DNA of 64,000 nucleotides from a virus, in IMG/VR virus record IMGVR_UViG_3300025645_000047, positions 26,571 to 90,570 of that record; one strand, written 5' to 3'. The translations under genes and the position numbers were made by a program. Below the pieces are notes generated by a model. The model was not told the origin of the DNA, did no database searches, and was given only the letters and a program-made list of their open reading frames with translations. This document shows positions 16,478-25,621 of this stretch, in pieces. Each line of letters starts with the position of its first letter. The stretch's first letter is position 1.

Positions 16478-19033
16478 ATGGCATTAGAAAAAGATCCAAA
16501 AAATAATAAACCTTCATTTAACGTGAAGGCTTATAAGCATGCCATCTCTATGATAGAATCTAATGGAGGTAAATTACTAGAAGCAGGCAGGAGCAAAACA
16601 ACTGGAGAACTATTATCATCTGCAGCTGGTAAGTATCATTTTCTTTATGATGAAATAATGCATGATCCTTCTATGAAGGGTGTATCTAAAAGAGAGTTTA
16701 TAAATGATCCTGAACTTCAGGAAGAAATAATGGACAAGGCTCTTAATGGAAACCTTAAGGGATACACTTATGGAATAGATTACGCAAAACAATTAAAAGA
16801 AGAATTTAACACAAATCATACTGCAGAAGAGCTTGCAGCTTTAACTCATTTCTTAGGAGCAGGAGGAGTTAAGACTTACTTAAGAGATCCTGATTATGTA
16901 GTTCCGGGAGAATTAAATGCAACAGGTCAACAATACGCAGATAGGTTTACAAAGAATTATAACACTTATACTCCTCCTGAAGAAGAGGCTTTAATAGAAG
17001 GTGCACCTGTAGATACACCTGTAGCTGAGCCTACACAAGCTTTACCTAATCAACCTATGCAATCAAGAAGGAGAAGTAGTAGAGATGCAGCACAATCAAG
17101 TAGGCCAAGAATAGAAAATTTACCCATGAGCTCTAGAAATCTCATGAAGAAAAATATTACCATACAAGATTTGCCACCAATGCAAGGTATGAATCCAGTG
17201 CAAGCTATGGATCCAATGTCAAATCCTCTTCAGTTTGGAGGTTATAATAAACTTGTAATGGGAGGTCCCACAGGTGCAGATGATGCAGCAGAAGATGCAT
17301 CAGGCCCTGGTGCTGGTGCTTATGTAGCAGCTGCAGGAACTGCAATGGAATTAGGTAATATGGCGTTTGGAGCCACAGGTATTAGTAGAGATGGATCAAC
17401 CCCTCCACCAGATGTTCCTTCTCAAGGAGCAGCAGCAGCAGCAGGTATGTTAAAGGGTGCAGCAGCAGGTGCAGCATTTGGGCCATGGGGTGCAGCAATA
17501 GGAGGTGGAGTTGGAGCAGTAGCAGGATTTGTTGGACAAGGAAAACAAAAAGATGATGCAGCTGAGGCTGCGTTTCAATACGAAGCAAACATGCATAACC
17601 AAGCAAGTAATAGTTATGCTAAAGGTGGTATGTTAAAAAGAGCTGATGGTTCTTATTCTAAAAGAGGGCTATGGGATAACATAAGAGATAATAAAGGATC
17701 TGGAAAGAAACCTACTGAACAAATGTTAGCTCAAGAAAGAAAGATAAACAGCAAGGAAGAAGGTGGGCCATTAGATCCTCTTACTAATACTGGAACTAAG
17801 ACTCTTGAAGACAAAAAACCAAAACCAGCATATACTGAACAACAAGAGAAAGCTATACAGGACTCAATAAAAGCAATCAAGCAAATATATGGTGAAAATG
17901 TTGATCAAGGAACTATCAATACTATACTAAGTAATATAGAAATTGAAACTGGATTTAGAGATCTAAGAGAAAAGGCTTATTCATTTGATAGAATTAAAGA
18001 GTTAGGAGATGGTGACTTATACAGTGCTAACAAGAACTTAGATAAATGGGGTAAAGGTAAAGCTGCCTATAACAAACTTAGCAAACCAGAAAGAATATCT
18101 GTTATGTATTATGGTGATACAGATCACGCAGACATTGCTGGAGGTACTGGTGTATTACAATTAACTAGTGCTAACTATGGTGGTAACAGCAAAACAGAAG
18201 ATGAAATAACCAAAGCTTCTAATCAGCTAGGCTTAAGTAATAGCAAGTTAGCTGACAACTTCTATGACAGTACATTGTTAACTCTTCAAGTAATGAAAGA
18301 TAGAGGCCATGACTTTTCTGGTTTTGGTAATGCAAAAGATGCAAGATTCTCTGTAGTTAATCCTGGACAGAATTATGATAAGATGGACGCAAAAAAGCAA
18401 GCTATACTTGATAATGATTACTCTAGCTATTATGGAAACATGAACCAGTCAGTTGACCCAAGTATCATAACAAACAATACTGGATTAGATCAAAGTACTA
18501 AAGATAGATTTTTAAAAACAAATGAAGCGACAGGACTCACTCCTGACATAGTTGAAAAGCTAACTCAGCAAGCACCAATAAGGGAAACAAATCCAATGCT
18601 AGCTGCATTCACATCAGACCCTAACAAAGACTTATTCTCAGGAATAGGAATGAACTACCAAAAGCAAAAAATGTCTTCTTACGAAGAAGATGAGATGATG
18701 AAAAATATTCAAGGGCAAAATCAAAATCAATTTATGAGTGGTGGAGAAATGAACTCTCAAGTAAGACCAGGAGGAGGAGCATCAGAATTAGTTACTTTGT
18801 TTGAGAACGGAGGTTCACATAGTCAAAACTCTTTAGGCGGAATACCTCAAGGTGTAGGTGCTAATGGTAAACCAAACTTAGTAGAAGAAGGAGAAACAAA
18901 ATGGAATGATTACATATTTTCAAACTCTATTGACATGGATGGTAACTTTACTGGTGAAGATGGAAAGAAAACTAATGTATTTAAAAAGAATAAAGAAAAA
19001 AATTCTTTTAATATTGAAAACTTTAAATTATAA
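16478..19033 (+). CDS. virion peptidoglycan hydrolase with two muralytic-type domains (851 aa)
   Basis: Residues about 18-150 look like a lysozyme/transglycosylase domain (AISMIESNGG with candidate Glu27, then SAAGKYHFLYDE). Residues about 307-360 form an Ala/Gly-rich hydrophobic stretch with a glycine-zipper look that could insert in membranes. Residues about 451-641 resemble a GH19/lysozyme-like domain (IEIETGFRDL, later GGTGVLQLT). Near residue 779 is GGSHSQNSLGGIPQG followed by LVEEGE, a tail seen in crAss-like and related virion proteins. It probably opens the cell wall during DNA entry. Its promoter is leaderless. Confidence 0.65.
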   Translation: MALEKDPKNNKPSFNVKAYKHAISMIESNGGKLLEAGRSKTTGELLSSAAGKYHFLYDEIMHDPSMKGVSKREFINDPELQEEIMDKALNGNLKGYTYGIDYAKQLKEEFNTNHTAEELAALTHFLGAGGVKTYLRDPDYVVPGELNATGQQYADRFTKNYNTYTPPEEEALIEGAPVDTPVAEPTQALPNQPMQSRRRSSRDAAQSSRPRIENLPMSSRNLMKKNITIQDLPPMQGMNPVQAMDPMSNPLQFGGYNKLVMGGPTGADDAAEDASGPGAGAYVAAAGTAMELGNMAFGATGISRDGSTPPPDVPSQGAAAAAGMLKGAAAGAAFGPWGAAIGGGVGAVAGFVGQGKQKDDAAEAAFQYEANMHNQASNSYAKGGMLKRADGSYSKRGLWDNIRDNKGSGKKPTEQMLAQERKINSKEEGGPLDPLTNTGTKTLEDKKPKPAYTEQQEKAIQDSIKAIKQIYGENVDQGTINTILSNIEIETGFRDLREKAYSFDRIKELGDGDLYSANKNLDKWGKGKAAYNKLSKPERISVMYYGDTDHADIAGGTGVLQLTSANYGGNSKTEDEITKASNQLGLSNSKLADNFYDSTLLTLQVMKDRGHDFSGFGNAKDARFSVVNPGQNYDKMDAKKQAILDNDYSSYYGNMNQSVDPSIITNNTGLDQSTKDRFLKTNEATGLTPDIVEKLTQQAPIRETNPMLAAFTSDPNKDLFSGIGMNYQKQKMSSYEEDEMMKNIQGQNQNQFMSGGEMNSQVRPGGGASELVTLFENGGSHSQNSLGGIPQGVGANGKPNLVEEGETKWNDYIFSNSIDMDGNFTGEDGKKTNVFKKNKEKNSFNIENFKL

Positions 19034-19041
19034 TAACTAAG

Positions 19042-19308
19042 ATGAAACAAACGCAAAATCAATTTTACGGAAAACTGGAAGAGCTTAAAGATCTTCCAAC
19101 TGGATCAACATTCTTAGACGTAGAGTCAGGAGATATGTATTACGGTGTGGCAGGAACAATGGTAAAGGCTGGGAACTTTGTAGCTAACTCTACCATAGGA
19201 GAACCTACGGGATCTAGTCCAGTACTTAATGCAGTATCACTCACTCAGGCAGAGTACAATGCAGGAACTCCATTAAATGGAACCTTGTATATGATAACAG
19301 ACGCATAA
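19042..19308 (+). CDS. small fibre-associated protein (88 aa)
   Basis: A short soluble protein with FLDVESGDMYY and a C-terminal YNAGTPLNGTLYMITDA segment of the kind often found in fibre or fibre-assembly proteins. It sits 8 nt after the hydrolase and 3 nt before the fibre gene, so it probably works with the fibre. No known domain recognised. Confidence 0.5.
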   Translation: MKQTQNQFYGKLEELKDLPTGSTFLDVESGDMYYGVAGTMVKAGNFVANSTIGEPTGSSPVLNAVSLTQAEYNAGTPLNGTLYMITDA

Positions 19309-19311
19309 GCT

Positions 19312-22185
19312 ATGAGTCTAAAACTAAAGTCTACGGACATAAATAAGTTATACCTGGGGGATGCCAGTATTAACAGAGCTTACTTAGGGACTAACCTTGC
19401 ATTTGGAGAAGAGAACTTATTTAGTTTTGAAGCTGTCACCACAGAAGCGACTCAATCATTTCACATGCCATTACTATCTACTAGTACAGTTAATGCAACT
19501 GTAGACTGGGGAGATGGTACTATAAACACAATCACATCATACGATGATCCTAATGCAATTCATGAATATGCCGTGGCAGACACATACAATGTAGTCGTTA
19601 CTGGCGAATTGAATGGATGGTCATTTGGAGAGTATAAGGCAGCAGGAGATAATGATCCAGCTCCTGTTTCATTTGAAGATGTACAAATAGGTTCTGGATT
19701 AACACTTACACTTGATGACGGCACTAGTACTGACTTCGAAGTTGATATAACTGCTGCAAATGGTGGAACTCCAATAACTTTACCGGCAGGAAATTATTGG
19801 ATAAGTTTTGCACCTAGAGTAACGGGTGCTTCTGCTGGTTCTGGACGTTGGAACTGGAATGGTTCTGATTATGTTGCTCCCTATGAAGGAGTATTAATTG
19901 ATCCGGGTAATTTATTTGGAGGAGGATTTACCTCTTGGACTGGTCTTGAATCAACAATAGGTACTGGTTATAATTCTTTGAATGGAGTGTTAACTGATTC
20001 TTTGGGTAATGATTTATACAACGTTACACCAAATACCGCTGGTATAATTTCTACTAATGGATCAACTGATGATGGTGTACTATGTAGTACTTATATCACG
20101 CTTACACAAGAAGCAACATTAGGTACATTTTCAGTTCAGGGGATGATGAGTGGGGTTGACAATACTATAGCCGCCCTATTGACTGGTGCAGACTTCTTTA
20201 TATATGAAGATGCAAATTTAGGAGTTCCGGTTACTCCAGGTACTAGCTTATACTCTACCCTTATAGGTGACGTTTCAAATTGGGGACAATTTGATATTAC
20301 TGAACCAGGTGCCTTTTCTCAATGTGTTAACATGACAATTACAGCTACAGACACGCCCAGCATCTCAGGAGATAGTCTTGCAGATACATTTAGTAACTGC
20401 GCTAGCTTAACAACCATACCTAGTATTGGTTACTGGAATGTTTCAAATGTACTATACATGAATTCCTGCTTTAATGATTGTTCTATAACCAATATAAATG
20501 ATATAAACAACTGGGGTTCTACTACATCTAACGTTGTAGATGCAACATCTATGTTTTCAGTTTTAAATGCAACATCACTAAACCTATCAAGCTGGGACGT
20601 ATCAAGTCTTACTAATATAAGTGATATGTTTTTTAATAGTAGTTTAGTTTCAATTAATCTTACAAACTGGAGTTCAAATGTTATAACTAACTTTATTAGT
20701 GCTTTTCAAGGTTGTAATTCCCTAACAACAGTGACAGGTATTGAAACATTAATTAATAGTAACGCAACAGATATAAGCACACTATTTGATGACTGTAGTT
20801 CTTTAGCTGCCATAAACGCAAGTGCATGGGATACAAGTAGTGTTGTAACTGCAACACAGGTTTTCAATAGGTGTACAAGTTTGACGTCAATAAATATGTC
20901 TAATTTGGATTTATCAAGTATGACGAATATGTCACAGATGTTTCGCAACTGTTCTTCCTTAACTACACTAGATGTATCAGGATGGAAAAATGGTGGTTCA
21001 ATTATTATGGCTTTTTTATTTTCAAACGCTTCACAGTTAGTATCTATTGATTTAAGTGCTTCAGTTTGTACTCCATCAAATACATCAGGTATGTATTCTG
21101 GTTGTACAAATCTTGTATCAACTGATATGACAGGTTGGGACTTTACTAATACTGTTGCAGTTTCAAGCATGTTTTCTAATGCTAGTAACCTCGAAACAAT
21201 AACAGGTCATGAAGACTTTAGATTTACTGGGCTCACTACAAGCATGAACTATATGTTCACCAATTGCTCTAGCTTAACTACACTTGACACTTCACTATGG
21301 GCTGTCACAGGAGTTACGAGTTTTCAATATACTTTTAGTGGGTGCACAGTATTAACGGCTCTTGATTTATCAGGCTGGAATACAACTAACGCTACTGACA
21401 TGACTTGGACATTTGCTCAAATGCAGAGTCTAGTTTCATTAGATTTAACTGGATGGGATACCAGTAATGTAACTACCACACTAGCTGCATTCTATGACCT
21501 TAGATCTGTAACCTCTACATCCTTAATAGGATTTGAAGATTTAGATGTGTCTTCTGTTGTAAATGCTGAATTTATGTTTGGTGGCACTACGCAAAATGAC
21601 GGGTTCCCTTCAGGAGGAGGAAATAACTTTGATCTTAGTAACTGGAGATTTACATCTCTGGTAAATGGAAATCAAATGTTTAAAAATAATAGATTGATTT
21701 CAACGTTGGATGTCTCTAATTGGGATATGAGTCTCGTAACAAACATAGATAGTATTTTTGAAACATTAGATTTTTGTACTTCAATGATAGGATTAAATAC
21801 TTGGAACACAGGTCTTGTACAAAATTTTGAGGCTGCATTCCAGAACAATAAGATTAACCCAAATATTGATATAGCTGGATGGGATGTAAGTTCTGCTACC
21901 AATATGAAAGACATGGTGTATGATTGTGATTTATTTGATCAAGATCTTTCAGGATGGGATATAAATCAAGTTAGTAATTTTACTTCCTTTATGACTAATT
22001 CTTCAGGAATGTCAACAGCTAACTATGATGCAACCTTAATTGGTTGGGCTGCACAGATTCCATTGGCTTACAATGGTACTCTAGACTTTGGTGGATCACA
22101 ATATACTTTAGGTGGAGCAGCAGCTACAGCTCACGCAAACTTAATTACAGATGTAGGAGCTATCTCAGACGGTGGTGGAATATAA
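19312..22185 (+). CDS. BspA/DUF285 leucine-rich-repeat tail fibre or receptor-binding protein (957 aa)
   Basis: The N-terminus (STDINKLYLGDASINRAYLG) is an anchor motif common in fibres of Bacteroidota phages. Residues about 50-112 are PKD-like (VDWGDGT, YDDPNAIHEYA). From about residue 320 to 930 there are some 20 DUF285/BspA-type repeats with the cores LDVSGW, LDLTGWDTSNVT and MFxNCSSL. Between them, residues about 113-315 interrupt the usual PKD-to-repeat junction with an unrelated beta-rich insert. Such repeats in Bacteroidota surface proteins mediate adhesion, so host recognition is the likely role. Confidence 0.7.
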   Translation: MSLKLKSTDINKLYLGDASINRAYLGTNLAFGEENLFSFEAVTTEATQSFHMPLLSTSTVNATVDWGDGTINTITSYDDPNAIHEYAVADTYNVVVTGELNGWSFGEYKAAGDNDPAPVSFEDVQIGSGLTLTLDDGTSTDFEVDITAANGGTPITLPAGNYWISFAPRVTGASAGSGRWNWNGSDYVAPYEGVLIDPGNLFGGGFTSWTGLESTIGTGYNSLNGVLTDSLGNDLYNVTPNTAGIISTNGSTDDGVLCSTYITLTQEATLGTFSVQGMMSGVDNTIAALLTGADFFIYEDANLGVPVTPGTSLYSTLIGDVSNWGQFDITEPGAFSQCVNMTITATDTPSISGDSLADTFSNCASLTTIPSIGYWNVSNVLYMNSCFNDCSITNINDINNWGSTTSNVVDATSMFSVLNATSLNLSSWDVSSLTNISDMFFNSSLVSINLTNWSSNVITNFISAFQGCNSLTTVTGIETLINSNATDISTLFDDCSSLAAINASAWDTSSVVTATQVFNRCTSLTSINMSNLDLSSMTNMSQMFRNCSSLTTLDVSGWKNGGSIIMAFLFSNASQLVSIDLSASVCTPSNTSGMYSGCTNLVSTDMTGWDFTNTVAVSSMFSNASNLETITGHEDFRFTGLTTSMNYMFTNCSSLTTLDTSLWAVTGVTSFQYTFSGCTVLTALDLSGWNTTNATDMTWTFAQMQSLVSLDLTGWDTSNVTTTLAAFYDLRSVTSTSLIGFEDLDVSSVVNAEFMFGGTTQNDGFPSGGGNNFDLSNWRFTSLVNGNQMFKNNRLISTLDVSNWDMSLVTNIDSIFETLDFCTSMIGLNTWNTGLVQNFEAAFQNNKINPNIDIAGWDVSSATNMKDMVYDCDLFDQDLSGWDINQVSNFTSFMTNSSGMSTANYDATLIGWAAQIPLAYNGTLDFGGSQYTLGGAAATAHANLITDVGAISDGGGI

Positions 22186-22212
22186 AATTAAAAATATTTT
22201 AAAAAAAAGATT

Positions 22213-23550
22213 ATGGATATAATGTCAAAGTTTAACTTGCCTAAATATGTAAAAGGAAAATCCTTTTCTGAGGCAAGTGCTATTATTGCAAAAAAGTTTG
22301 AGGACAGGTCTGATCCAGAATCTGTTGCAACACTTAATGACCTACAAGGAAGACTTCAACAAGCTCAAGAGTTTGTAAAAGCTGAACAAGAAAAAGCATC
22401 TCAACCAGAAGGAGCACCAGCAGAAGGAGCAGCTCAACATCAAATGCCTGATGGCAGTATGATGCCAGGAGCAGAGCATGGTGGTCAAGGTGGTGCAGAA
22501 GAACTTGCTGCAATGGCTGCAATGCAAGGAGGCCCAGGTCAAATGCCTCAGCAACCTATGGGACAAGAAGCTATGCCACAAGCTATGCCACAAGATCCAA
22601 ACATGATGACATACGGAGGTATGAAGTACATGTACGGAGGTAAAAAATATATGTCTGGAGGAAAGATGTACAAGAGTGGTGGAAGCATGCTAGCTAATAT
22701 GTATGATGATGGAGGGCCAGTTCACAATGCTACTCCTCATCCACATTCTGAACAACAAAGGCCAATGATTGATGCACCTTATGCTATTCCTGATTCAGAT
22801 GGAATATCTACAATGGGTTTTAATACACCTGAAATGCCTACTATAGCAAATTCTCCTTCTAAATTAGACTCTTACGGAATATCAGATAGTCTTAATAATG
22901 TTATGGAAACACCTAACGAGCTGTTTCAAAAAGATCAAGAAACTATTGCTAAAGAATATGCACAACATTTAAAAGATAAAAAGAAATCAGATAGAGAAAA
23001 AAAGACTAAATTTAACCCGGCAGAAGCTTTAAGGTATGCTCCAACATTAATGAGTGCTTTTAAACTAGCAGATTTAAAAAAGCCTACGCAAGTAGGAATG
23101 GATAGATTAGGAAATAGATACAACGAACAATTAGTTGATGAAAGAGGATTACAGAACGCTGTTCAACAAGGTGCAATAAATCAAAGAGATGCAATACTTG
23201 GTTCCTCTGGTGGTTCTGGAGCTGCAGCTAGAGCTAACTTGTTAGCTAGTCAGTTGCAATCACAGAAAGGACTGTCAGCTGCAAACATGCAGGCAACAGA
23301 AATGAATAGAGCAGAGAATAGAGCTGGTCAAACGTTTAATAGAGATACAGATAAAGCTAATCTACAGCAATCTAATATGCAAACTGAATTTCAATTAGAA
23401 CAGGATGCAGCATACGATAAAAACAGATCTAAACTTCTTGCTCAAATAGGAGCAGATTTAGGAGGAATAGGTCAAGAAGAATTATTTAAAAGATACCCTG
23501 AGTTAATGGGACTTAGCTACAGCTCAAGAGGTAAACATATAAAACCATAA
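22213..23550 (+). CDS. internal virion protein with GGK-Y repeats (445 aa)
   Basis: A short helical N-terminus is followed by a Gln/Ala/Glu coiled-coil segment (about residues 35-75) and a Met/Gln/Gly/Pro-rich linker. Residues about 133-163 hold a tandem of short units (YGGMKYM, YGGKKYM, SGGKMYK, SGGSML). The C-terminal part is helical and Gln/Asn-rich (about residues 280-420). Units of this kind recur in the cargo region of crAss-like phages. It lies between the fibre and cargo genes and is probably packaged in the virion. Biochemical role unknown. Confidence 0.55.
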   Translation: MDIMSKFNLPKYVKGKSFSEASAIIAKKFEDRSDPESVATLNDLQGRLQQAQEFVKAEQEKASQPEGAPAEGAAQHQMPDGSMMPGAEHGGQGGAEELAAMAAMQGGPGQMPQQPMGQEAMPQAMPQDPNMMTYGGMKYMYGGKKYMSGGKMYKSGGSMLANMYDDGGPVHNATPHPHSEQQRPMIDAPYAIPDSDGISTMGFNTPEMPTIANSPSKLDSYGISDSLNNVMETPNELFQKDQETIAKEYAQHLKDKKKSDREKKTKFNPAEALRYAPTLMSAFKLADLKKPTQVGMDRLGNRYNEQLVDERGLQNAVQQGAINQRDAILGSSGGSGAAARANLLASQLQSQKGLSAANMQATEMNRAENRAGQTFNRDTDKANLQQSNMQTEFQLEQDAAYDKNRSKLLAQIGADLGGIGQEELFKRYPELMGLSYSSRGKHIKP

Positions 23551-23561
23551 TAAAAACAATC

Positions 23562-25595
23562 ATGGCTGGACGTACATACGAAGAAGTTACATCAGGATTT
23601 AAACCATTATCACTAGACGAGATAATGGCAATTCCATTAGCAAAGCAAGCTCAAGAAGACGCATCTCAATTGTATTTTGATGATCTTCAATTGCTAGAAG
23701 AAAATGCATTAGCATCAGATAAAGATTATGTTCAAGGACAAGTTGGTGCATTGAAAGATGAGGCTACTAGTCTTTCTGATCAAATGATGGAGCAAGGTGT
23801 AGACAGAGGCTTTATGAATAAAGTTAAGGGATTACGCACTAGAAAGAATAGAGAGTTTAGTGCAAGTGGTAAAACAGGAAAAGCTAATGCTGCTTATAAT
23901 GAGTTTCAAGCTAATAAGCAAAACATTATGAATCGTAAAGATTTAAGTGATGCTCAAAAAAGAGCAGGTTTGCAAAGAGCACAAGACAACTATACAGGTG
24001 TAGAGGCAGGAGGAGAATATGAAGAATACATAGGTACGGCAGAAGTAGATCTTATGGATAAAGGAAGAAAGATTGTAGCACAAATGACTCCAGTAGAAAG
24101 AGCAAGTGCTCTAGGTATGAGTTATGATCCGGAAACTGGAATATACTCAAGAGGTAGTTATGAAACAAGACAATTAGAGCCTGCTGATATGCAAAGGATT
24201 GTTTATAATGCATTAAAAAATGATCAAGGAGTAGCAGATTATTTATCAGAAGTAGACTCTCTAGGAATAGGAAACTCAGAACAGATGCTTATTACAGCTT
24301 CACAATCTGCAGGAGAAGTAGGAAATGTGGATGTTTATAAAGAAACATTTACTCCTCTTCCAGCAAATTCTGCAGTTTACGGACAAGGAACTCCAACTGG
24401 AGATTTAAGAGAAAAGTGGGACACTAAAACATTGTACCAAGGAAGAGGATTGTGGGCTAATGAGGATACTTTTAATTTAGATGTAGCAGGAAAGCCATCT
24501 AAGTATTTTAAAGATGGAAATGTTATTCCAGTAATGGCTTCATACGATGAAGGATATGAAGAAGCATTAGTGAAAAAAAGAGCAAATTTTGAAGAAATAT
24601 TACGTAAAAGTAATATGAGTACAAAAGAAAAGACTTATCAAAGAATGGCTTTTGATAATAACAACAAATCTGCAGATCAAATTGAAAAAGATCGCTTAAG
24701 ACTAAAAGAAACTATTGACAAGATAAGAGAAAGCTATACAACTATTAAAGGAAATAATCCTGCATCAGCAAGACCAGCAGTAGGAAGTCCAGGAAGTAGA
24801 ACGTACACTCCAGCAGTTGAAGCAAGTCCATATACAGATCAAGAGATATATGATATATACACTCAAGGTGCTGAAAAAGCAGAGGCTTCTTACACTACAG
24901 CTATAGCTCCTTTAAATCCAAGTAACTTGTATTATGGTCAACAAGACATGATAAAAGGAACAGAAGATGCTCCTGGAACATTTGCTAGTTCTACTTTAAA
25001 AATAGCTGGATTCCCATCGGGAGGTGCTGATGTTATAGCTAAGCAATTAGGTATGTCTGAAGAGGAGTTTACAGCTCAGGTAGGGAAAACAGGTGCTCAT
25101 CTTGGTTTTGCTCCAGGACATGTTGATATGCCAGGAGCACATGCTATGCAATTTAAACACAAAGATGGGTCTAGTTTTATACTTTATGTACAAAATGGAG
25201 GAGAATCAAAAGCTGTTCTTGAGCCAGTAAGTTGGATGAATAAAGCAATACAAGAAACTAAGCCTTTTACAACTTACAAAAGAAGGGCTCCAAGTGGAAA
25301 AATTAGATATGATCATATTATTACTGACCTTAATCCTAATACAAAAAGTTTTGACGCTTATACTGTAAGAACTACAGGTGAATATACTGAAAAAGAAATA
25401 TCTGATATGAAATTTCAATATCTTCCAAAATTTAACGCACAAGTTGCTGTAGATGATCAAGGCTTTCCCAAAGTTCCTCATGTATTAAAAAGAAACTACG
25501 ATCAAGAAATGCAGTGGGCTACTGACGAAATTACAACTATGTATGACACAAATGCTCATGGCAAAACATCAAAAACTTTAGCTAGCAAAAACTAG
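23562..25595 (+). CDS. unidentified cargo-region virion protein (677 aa)
   Basis: This large hydrophilic, Lys/Glu-rich protein is helical in its first third and of mixed structure after that, with a proline-rich linker near residues 405-425. There is no signal, membrane segment or catalytic motif that I recognise. It lies 11 nt after the GGK-Y repeat gene and 26 nt before the first giant gene, within the operon that encodes internal virion proteins. Likely an ejected or scaffolding component of the cargo. Confidence 0.5.
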   Translation: MAGRTYEEVTSGFKPLSLDEIMAIPLAKQAQEDASQLYFDDLQLLEENALASDKDYVQGQVGALKDEATSLSDQMMEQGVDRGFMNKVKGLRTRKNREFSASGKTGKANAAYNEFQANKQNIMNRKDLSDAQKRAGLQRAQDNYTGVEAGGEYEEYIGTAEVDLMDKGRKIVAQMTPVERASALGMSYDPETGIYSRGSYETRQLEPADMQRIVYNALKNDQGVADYLSEVDSLGIGNSEQMLITASQSAGEVGNVDVYKETFTPLPANSAVYGQGTPTGDLREKWDTKTLYQGRGLWANEDTFNLDVAGKPSKYFKDGNVIPVMASYDEGYEEALVKKRANFEEILRKSNMSTKEKTYQRMAFDNNNKSADQIEKDRLRLKETIDKIRESYTTIKGNNPASARPAVGSPGSRTYTPAVEASPYTDQEIYDIYTQGAEKAEASYTTAIAPLNPSNLYYGQQDMIKGTEDAPGTFASSTLKIAGFPSGGADVIAKQLGMSEEEFTAQVGKTGAHLGFAPGHVDMPGAHAMQFKHKDGSSFILYVQNGGESKAVLEPVSWMNKAIQETKPFTTYKRRAPSGKIRYDHIITDLNPNTKSFDAYTVRTTGEYTEKEISDMKFQYLPKFNAQVAVDDQGFPKVPHVLKRNYDQEMQWATDEITTMYDTNAHGKTSKTLASKN

Positions 25596-25621
25596 TAAAT
25601 AATAATAGAAATCAAATTAGT

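Noticed and set aside
20706-21170. 154-residue minus-strand open frame inside the DUF285 fibre gene
   Set aside because: It is a shadow of the repeat region; its sequence mirrors the repeat period and has no leader, start context or domain.
22334-22593. Leu/His-rich minus-strand open frames inside the GGK-Y repeat gene
   Set aside because: They result from biased Gln/Ala/Gly/Met codons on the other strand.
22612-22704. Possible CRISPR-like short repeats
   Set aside because: The units are in-frame protein repeats of 15-21 nt without spacers; no array or cas genes are present.
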